A stretch of DNA of 64,000 bases from positions 23,748,933-23,812,932 of the forward strand of contig NC_064439.1 of the NCBI RefSeq assembly GCF_023343835.1, written 5' to 3'. Source of the DNA: Lagopus muta (lineage: Eukaryota > Chordata > Aves > Galliformes > Phasianidae). The notes under the pieces were generated by a model, which was not told the DNA's origin, did no database searches, and worked only from the letters and a program-made list of their open reading frames with translations. The translations under genes and the position numbers were made by a program. Shown in pieces: positions 57,646 to 64,000 of the stretch; positions within the stretch are counted from its first letter, which is position 1; the number at the start of each line of letters is the position of its first letter.

Positions 57646-60600
57646 AACATCTAGTTTTATTTTTCTTGATTGCACTGGTTTAAATGATGCCAGCGCAATA
57701 AATGCCAGCACATATAAATTGTGGTAATGAAGTTTATGTGCAAGTATTCACAAACACGTGTTATTTAGTTTCTGCATGGGAGAAAAACTTTAGGCATTCA
57801 AAAACACTGGAAGATGAAAGTAGCATTTTAACTGATCTGTTCATCTATTTGTAAAATGTTCTTAATATGTGCAAATACAACCCTTCATTTGTCGGGGAAC
57901 CAGAGCCTTAGTACAAACAAACAGTGGTTTATTTGCAGGCATTGATTTCCTAAAGTCATTTTTGAAATAAATAGTATTTTTGTGTACTAGCTGTAGCATC
58001 TGTGAAACAGGTGAATTTTTTTTTTAATCCCACAAGATCAATTGAATTATGAGATTAGATGTGGGGGTGGGGAGGGGGAAATAATATCAATATGGATTTT
58101 CACTGCACACAAAAAAATTATATTTGTTAGAAATGTGTAAGGTCTCCATTTACATCCTGATGGGAAACATTGCAGTTTCCCTTTATACAGTCACACAACT
58201 ACTCCTGAAGTGTGATTTGTCAAGCATTCCTTTTCATGGCTACTCATTATTAAAATATATTTAAATAAATTTGAATACTGGGGATTTTCTCATTCCTAGA
58301 AAGATCATAAGCTTACTCCCTGGTTCATTCAATACTGGAGAAGAGTTATGAATTTTTCATAACCCTCTGTGTCCCATGCCAGACATTCTGTTGTAAAAGC
58401 TTCAGAACCTGATCCTTGTTTGCAGCTGCCCGTATGCTGAAACTCAAGAAACAGCAGAAAGGAAGCTATCAAGAAATGCATGTGTAGTTCCAGCAAGATC
58501 AGAGCAATAATTTGAGTAACATAGACGGATATTGGAACGGTGCTGCTACGCTGAAGTAAATGAGGGCAACTGTATTTATTTCTACAGGTGTTTTTGGCTG
58601 TCTTAGAGTAGAGCATGCACATAAAGTGATGTAAACGTGAATCTTCTCTCATGCATGGGAACATAGAATCTTTAAATTTTATGTATTAAATCAAAAAGTA
58701 AAATCCTTGCTGGATTAAAGAATCCTAGTTGGAATGTGACTTTATTGAAGGTGACTTTCTTGAACGGCTTGAAAACAATCAGGCTGTGTAACAGTGAACT
58801 AATGGAATCACTTCTATCATATTTCCCATTGAAAAAAATCTTAGTCAAACCCTCAGTACACTTTTTACTCTTGTGAAATACGATATATGTAGCATGAGCC
58901 CCGCACTTTCCACGAGAACAGCTCAAAACTGCATTTTCCAAAGCAGCCTGTAATTGTGTGTGACTCAGCTGTGGCTGCCTAACAAGGGCCATGAGACCCC
59001 GCAGCTCTAGAGTCTCGGGTCAGACTGCTGAATGCATTTCACCTTGGAAAATTATGTGCTAGGCTTGACCAACATCCTGAATTTCATTGCGTTTTGAAAA
59101 CGTGGGATAAATTTCTACCCCAAGTCAAGTGTACAGATAAATTGCAGCATTCTGACTCCCAGTTCTCTTTTTCAAATAAAAAAAGGGGGATGTGCTCCAT
59201 GTTTATCCATTCCTAGAGAAATCTGACTGATACTGTACTTTTGAAACATCCAGATAATTCCAGCCCTTTATAGTCAGTTCATGTTTCAAATCTTGTGCCA
59301 AATGCTTGAAGGCCTCGGAGTAGAGAAGACCCAGAGGGAACATATAAAATTATATAGGAAAGGCACCAATTCACTTTTGCAGAGCAGTAATTTGGTTTGG
59401 TTTAGTAACCTGTGAAGTGGTTCACTAAAATGATGAACTTTAAGGAAACTATAAAGAGTGTGATTATTGATATTGGCTGTAGGTGACCTTTATGTGCTGA
59501 AAAGATCATGAGGTAGTCAAGACAAAAAAATTACAGCTTCTCTTTCTTCTTCTCTTTAATGGTCTGAAATTGAAAAATTGGATCTATTGAACCCCAGTTA
59601 AAAGTTAGGACAGCCAAATAAAACAAGGCTACAACCTGCAACTTACAGTTTTCCAAGTATGTTATTTGTACACCTTAGAGACTAAATGCTCCTGCTCATG
59701 GGAGCCACAATTCACCACCCTCATCTGAACACAAATCACTTCAGGTTATTTCCATCCATCCACTCTGCCATTAACTTTCTCCTCTAGTGTAAAGAAACAC
59801 ATTCCATTATTTCAAAGGAATCAATAAAAGCAAGGGTACTGCTCATACAAAGCATTGTCTCTGGCTCTTTTCCTAGCACTGTGATAAGAACTTTTGCCTT
59901 GCTATCTTTTCTATGTCTTTCTGGATGCAATTTTTTTTTTTTACTGCTTTTATTAAAGTAATCTGAACACCTGTCAGCATTGTTAAATTTATTCTTGTAT
60001 TGATCAGCTTGCAGGACATGGTTAACACTTCAGCATCATATATCCCAGCATCCCATCAGTACATAGCAGGTACCATTTCAGATGCATTAGCTATGCAGGT
60101 GACATTTGGACTCTCCTTAGGAGCTTCTCTCACAGTTGTACACAGTGAACATGCTGACTGCTGCAGCTTCGAGGGTGGCATTTTGAGTGTCTCTCATGAT
60201 CTTGATAAGAGACCAAAAATGCGGTAGCATGCCTTTGGAAATACTCCATGACCCGACAGTGCCTCTGTGTCTTAGATGCTGGGAACTGGTGGAGAGAGTC
60301 CAGATCTGAGTTAGAAGAGCATCATCTTTCTTGATTTAAATAGCCCTGTAACAATTCCCCTGCAATCACGTCAGTTGAGTTATTTTTTCCACAGCTCCTA
60401 TCTTGTCCTGTCCTACTATTTTGGTTTCAATAAACATGTTTTCCAGAAGTATGCTATGTAATTACCTTAGCTTTCCAATTCTTTCCATTAGGAAAGTGAC
60501 TAGTTTGGACATTTTCAAAAATAAACTTTTATGTCTCATGTACAGTTTACAACACAGCCAAAAACTTGCATTTTCTGGTTCCAATAGAAATGTATGGAGA

Positions 60601-61254
60601 GTCTGATCCCAGCTGCTGTGTGCTTGTACTGCATAGCCTTGATGTAGCCTATAAGAAAATCTTAATGCTTATAGATTTGTTCTGACCAAAACTGCGCTGT
60701 CACCAGCAGTGTTCAACCCGGACTTACAAATTCTTTGCTGAGTACACAGGGACACCCGGCAGCTGTCTATCTGAAAATAAGTTAAGGAGAATTTATTTGC
60801 TGGAAAGGACAGGCTTGGTGTGCTCGCTATCTACTGCACTGCTGTGGAGCTGCTGCAATGTTCTGTACCAGTCGGAGTTCAGATAATGACTGACGCATTC
60901 ATGTATGCGTAAAGCGTACGATTTTCAACTGGATGGCATGAAATCTTGCCAGCTGCAAATAGTATAAAGTATGACATATAGGCATTGCAACACGTTGTAT
61001 CACAGGGGATCACTGGGACATCCCCGAAAAGATGGGTTATCATCTCAGCAAGAGGGAAGTTGTTTATCTGTTATTTCCAGTTACTAGGTGGTGCGTCAAT
61101 GGCTGCGAATGAAGTCCTAACCCAAAGTTCACTGCATTCAGTGAAGTGTTTCCAGTTATTTCACCTGAAGTCTTCAGTATGAACTGGATCAAACGCCTCT
61201 TGAACCTGAGAGGGTAAAACAACTTGGGAAAGGAAAAAGAAAAAAAGCTAAGGC

Positions 61255-61279
61255 TTTGTTTTGTTTTGTTTTGTTTTAT
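61255..61279. repeat. (TTTTG)n pentanucleotide repeat
   Basis: Five TTTTG units in tandem, read on the plus strand. Confidence 0.92.
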
Positions 61280-62295
61280 AAGAAAATTATTTTGGTATCT
61301 TATTTGCCTTTTGTTCAGCTTCATATATCACACATAGACCAATTCCATGAGTTGAAAATTATTTCCTTACCACTCTTTAACTTGAGGAAAGCAGTGACCT
61401 AGGCTGCCTTTACAGTGATAGAAAATAAGATAGGCATTTATGTGCTTGTTTTAAAATCCCTTTCTGTGCTTTGTTTTTCATGGCTAAAATAAGAAACCCT
61501 TTGGTTTTTTTTAATACTTTATTTAATAAGTCCAAAGATTCAAGTCCATGAAGGTATCTCTCTTTGTGAGAGCCACGTAAGAGGAAGCTCTGGACAAATA
61601 ACCATTTCTGTTTGACTACTTGGATAGGCGGTAGTAGGGTGGCTTTGCATTTGAGTAAAGGTTAAGGGAAGTAAGGACTGGGCTTGGAAAGCACTGAAGG
61701 AATGTTTCATATGACCTGTGAGTCAGAGACTTTTGAGATCAAGCAGTCATAATCCAATTTTTTTCAGGAAGTGCAGCAAGTTGTGTTCTGAGGAGCATCT
61801 CCTAACGCTTCCGGGTACGAAGATAGCAGTGATACCTGTGGTATGGTCCCCATCTACAGCGTAGCTTTTGGGGTCAGGTCTTTCATAAAATCACAATTCC
61901 TAGTTCCAATATGGCTGGAAGAGTAAAGCTTCCACGCCAAGCACTGATCAACAGAAAAGCGATTTTACTACTCATGTTGCTGAGACCAACAAATTCAGTT
62001 TGTTCCCTAATATTACAGGACAAATAAGAGGGTTTTTTTTTTTGCACTGTTCAGAAGTTCAGAATTAAAATACTCCCTCTGCACCTCCTAAGCTTGCTGC
62101 TAGAGTGTATCTTTTTCATTTTCTTCAACTGATAGATTGAGTGCTTATCTTCCTTCATAACATTTTTCTGGGCTTAAAGATGATCTTCCAGTTGATTTTT
62201 ACAGAGAAGCGTCTACAAATATGATTACAAGGAAGCTTCTGAACTGCTTTGGAAATGTCAGATTTGTGTCTGAAAATAACTTGTCCAAGGGGTGG

Positions 62296-62392
62296 GATGG
62301 GAAAGGGAAAGGCAAGGTGAAAGGCAAGGCAAAAGGCAAAGCAAGGAAAAGGCAAGGCAAGGAAAGGAAAAAGGAACGAAAAAAGGAAAGGA
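62296..62392. repeat. Purine-rich (GGCAA/GGAAA)n repeat
   Basis: Nearly 100 bases of GGCAA, GGAAA and AAAGG units with almost no T on the plus strand. The frame through it gives a Lys/Gly-rich peptide that is simple sequence, not a protein. Confidence 0.9.
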
Positions 62393-63009
62393 TAAACGGA
62401 AATAGAGAATCATATGAGATCTTCCTTACATATTTGGTCTTGTTTAACTGAAGAATTGAGGAGAAAGTTCTTTTTAATACCGTGAATCTGGTTCAAAACC
62501 TTCCAGAGCTTAAAAAATAATTTAATAAATATTTACATGTGTTTTAATTTTGTTTGTTTTTCCATAAAAGAAGCAGTTAAAATGAAGGAGGTAAAATAAT
62601 TATTTTTACTTATGCTCATTTTTCTTTCTACATCAGGAAGCCTTGTTTTAAAACACATTTTGAGTTACACTTTTTCCTCTTAATTCCACAAAAAAAGAAA
62701 TCCTTTGTGTCATGATGAAACAGGTCTTATGGTTCTTCCTTGTCTGTTTTTTTCAGGATAAAAATATCTGTCTGAAATGTTGCATGTAGAGACACTGCTG
62801 AGGGTGAGTGTAATCTCCAGGGTGAGACATTGCTGCCACCTATGTTTATTTGCTCTCCAGCAGTTCCAGACCTTTCCTGAGTCTTCTTTCAGAGAAAATT
62901 TACCATCGCCTATTAATGTTACAGTAAGTGAAATTAAAAAATAATAATGCTAGCACACACAAAAAAGTTCTGCTATGGATCAGCAAGTATTTGCATGCAA
63001 CCTGTTTGT

Positions 63010-63245
63010 CCATATCAGGTGAACAGAGAGGCTATTTCTTCTCCAAAAGAGTTACTGCTCTTGGAACAGGGAGCATCCTCCTGCCCAAGGAGTTGGTGGG
63101 GTCACTGACCCTGGAGGCGTTCAAGAAACATGTAAGTGTGGTACTGGGAGATCTGGGTTAGTGGGCACGGTGGGAATGGGTTGACTGATGGACTAAATGA
63201 TCTTGGGGACCTTTTTCAATCTTAATGAGTCTATGTTTCTATATT
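63010..63245 (+). mobile_element. CR1 LINE 3' fragment
   Basis: A plus-orientation, 5'-truncated CR1 of about 235 bp. Diagnostic pieces are tggggtcactgaccctggag, gcgttcaagaaacatgtaag, gatggactaaatgatcttgg and the decayed gagtctatgtttctat end. Confidence 0.88.
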
Positions 63246-64000
63246 TTGCCTCTACAAAGAACCTCAAACCAGCCAAGATCAAGCAAACCAACCCAGTAAG
63301 TCAACCACAAAATTTCAGCATTCTTTATACAGTACTTGTGTTGACTCCTCTAGCATGTCATATTCTTCCGGTGGCAGAGAAACAAACCATCTTTCTGATC
63401 TGGAGAACAAACGTTTTTGTGTCAGGAAAGGAAGATGACAAGCAAGTATATAAGACCTTTGTAATTGTGGTCAGATTTGAACCATGTGGGGTAAACATTG
63501 GATTTCTGATGATCTTTACAGAACAGTTTGGTAGGCTGCGCTATATTAACATATAACATATCATAACAAGCAGCATCTAGAAGAATAACCTAAACAAACA
63601 AAATCAAACTACAACAAACTCCCCTCAGATCTAGAAAGTTTTAGCTACTATAGGCTGTGAGCAAGCTTTGATACAGCCGGATAGTTTCTCCAGCTCAGGT
63701 TCTGTGCTGCTAAAAAAAGACAAATATGTTTCCCCACCTGTTCTGAGAACTGCAGTATTTCTGAAGATATCAGTTTTCTGCAAGTATTAAGCTCACAGAA
63801 TATTGGTGTGAACTGACCCTAATTCTGTAAGGAACTTCATTGCAATTCTACACCAGCAATGCAATGTGGCTAGGACAATAAGCACAGTAGTATAGTACTG
63901 TCTAGTTTCCATGCAAACAGGCTGTGAGCGTTTGAACTAAATATAGGCTTCGTTAGAGCCTGGATTACATCTGCTGCATGACATAAACCCAAAGCTACTA
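63246..64000. other. Right edge of window
   Basis: A plus-strand open frame of 119 codons (63197-63556) begins inside the CR1 end and shows no recognised domain. I see nothing else here. Confidence 0.45.

Larger units (their letters stand above)
56569..63009. other. Distal intergenic DNA right of PDK4
   Basis: AT-rich sequence with the listed microsatellites and no supportable gene. In mammals the next gene beyond PDK4 is DYNC1I1; no exon of it was recognised here. Confidence 0.5.

Noticed and set aside
62221-62451. Lys/Gly-rich small protein
   Set aside because: It is the translation of a purine-rich microsatellite.

Overview
This window is vertebrate nuclear DNA from a bird, most likely a galliform (chicken, turkey, quail or a relative). 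The genes are intron-split with GT/AG junctions, two sit behind CpG islands, and the repeats are typically avian: at least eight 3'-truncated CR1 LINE fragments and one decayed mariner copy resembling the element known from galliform genomes. The gene order and orientations, PON2 (-), ASB4 (+), PDK4 (-), match the PON2-ASB4-PDK4 block of human 7q21.3 as I know it. No bacterial or phage genes, CRISPR arrays, rRNA or tRNA genes were seen.

Layout. Positions 1-3774 are the first intron of PON2, with a CR1 end and the mariner. The first PON2 coding exon is at 3775-3848 (-) in a CpG island at about 3560-4130; the rest of PON2 lies off the left edge. From about 4.1 to 18.9 kb is intergenic DNA with one CR1, a GC-rich block near 10.6-10.9 kb and an LTR-like repeat. 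ASB4 occupies 19072-27657 (+) in five coding exons (435 codons), with a TATA-like box at 18939. From 27.7 to 42.1 kb is intergenic DNA with CR1 pieces, a second, oppositely oriented copy of the LTR-like repeat, and a compositionally odd stretch near 37.01-37.20 kb that looks like assembly or adapter noise. PDK4 occupies about 42.13-51.74 kb (-): eleven coding exons reconstructed base by base (1257 nt, 418 residues) plus a long probable 3' UTR. Its GC-rich promoter is at 51.74-51.82 kb. From about 52.2 kb to the end I find no gene, only microsatellites, a CR1 end and unique AT-rich sequence.

The three genes are not an operon. PON2 encodes a membrane-associated lactonase, ASB4 a substrate receptor of a CUL5 ubiquitin ligase, and PDK4 a mitochondrial kinase that switches off the pyruvate dehydrogenase complex. 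PON2 and ASB4 are divergent and about 15 kb apart; ASB4 and PDK4 converge across about 14 kb.

I found no convincing undescribed biological system. The points most worth checking are the anomalous block at 37 kb, the early PDK4 stop followed by an in-frame relic-like tail, a CpG-dense patch inside ASB4 intron 2, and candidate nuclear-receptor and FOXO sites around the PDK4 promoter.
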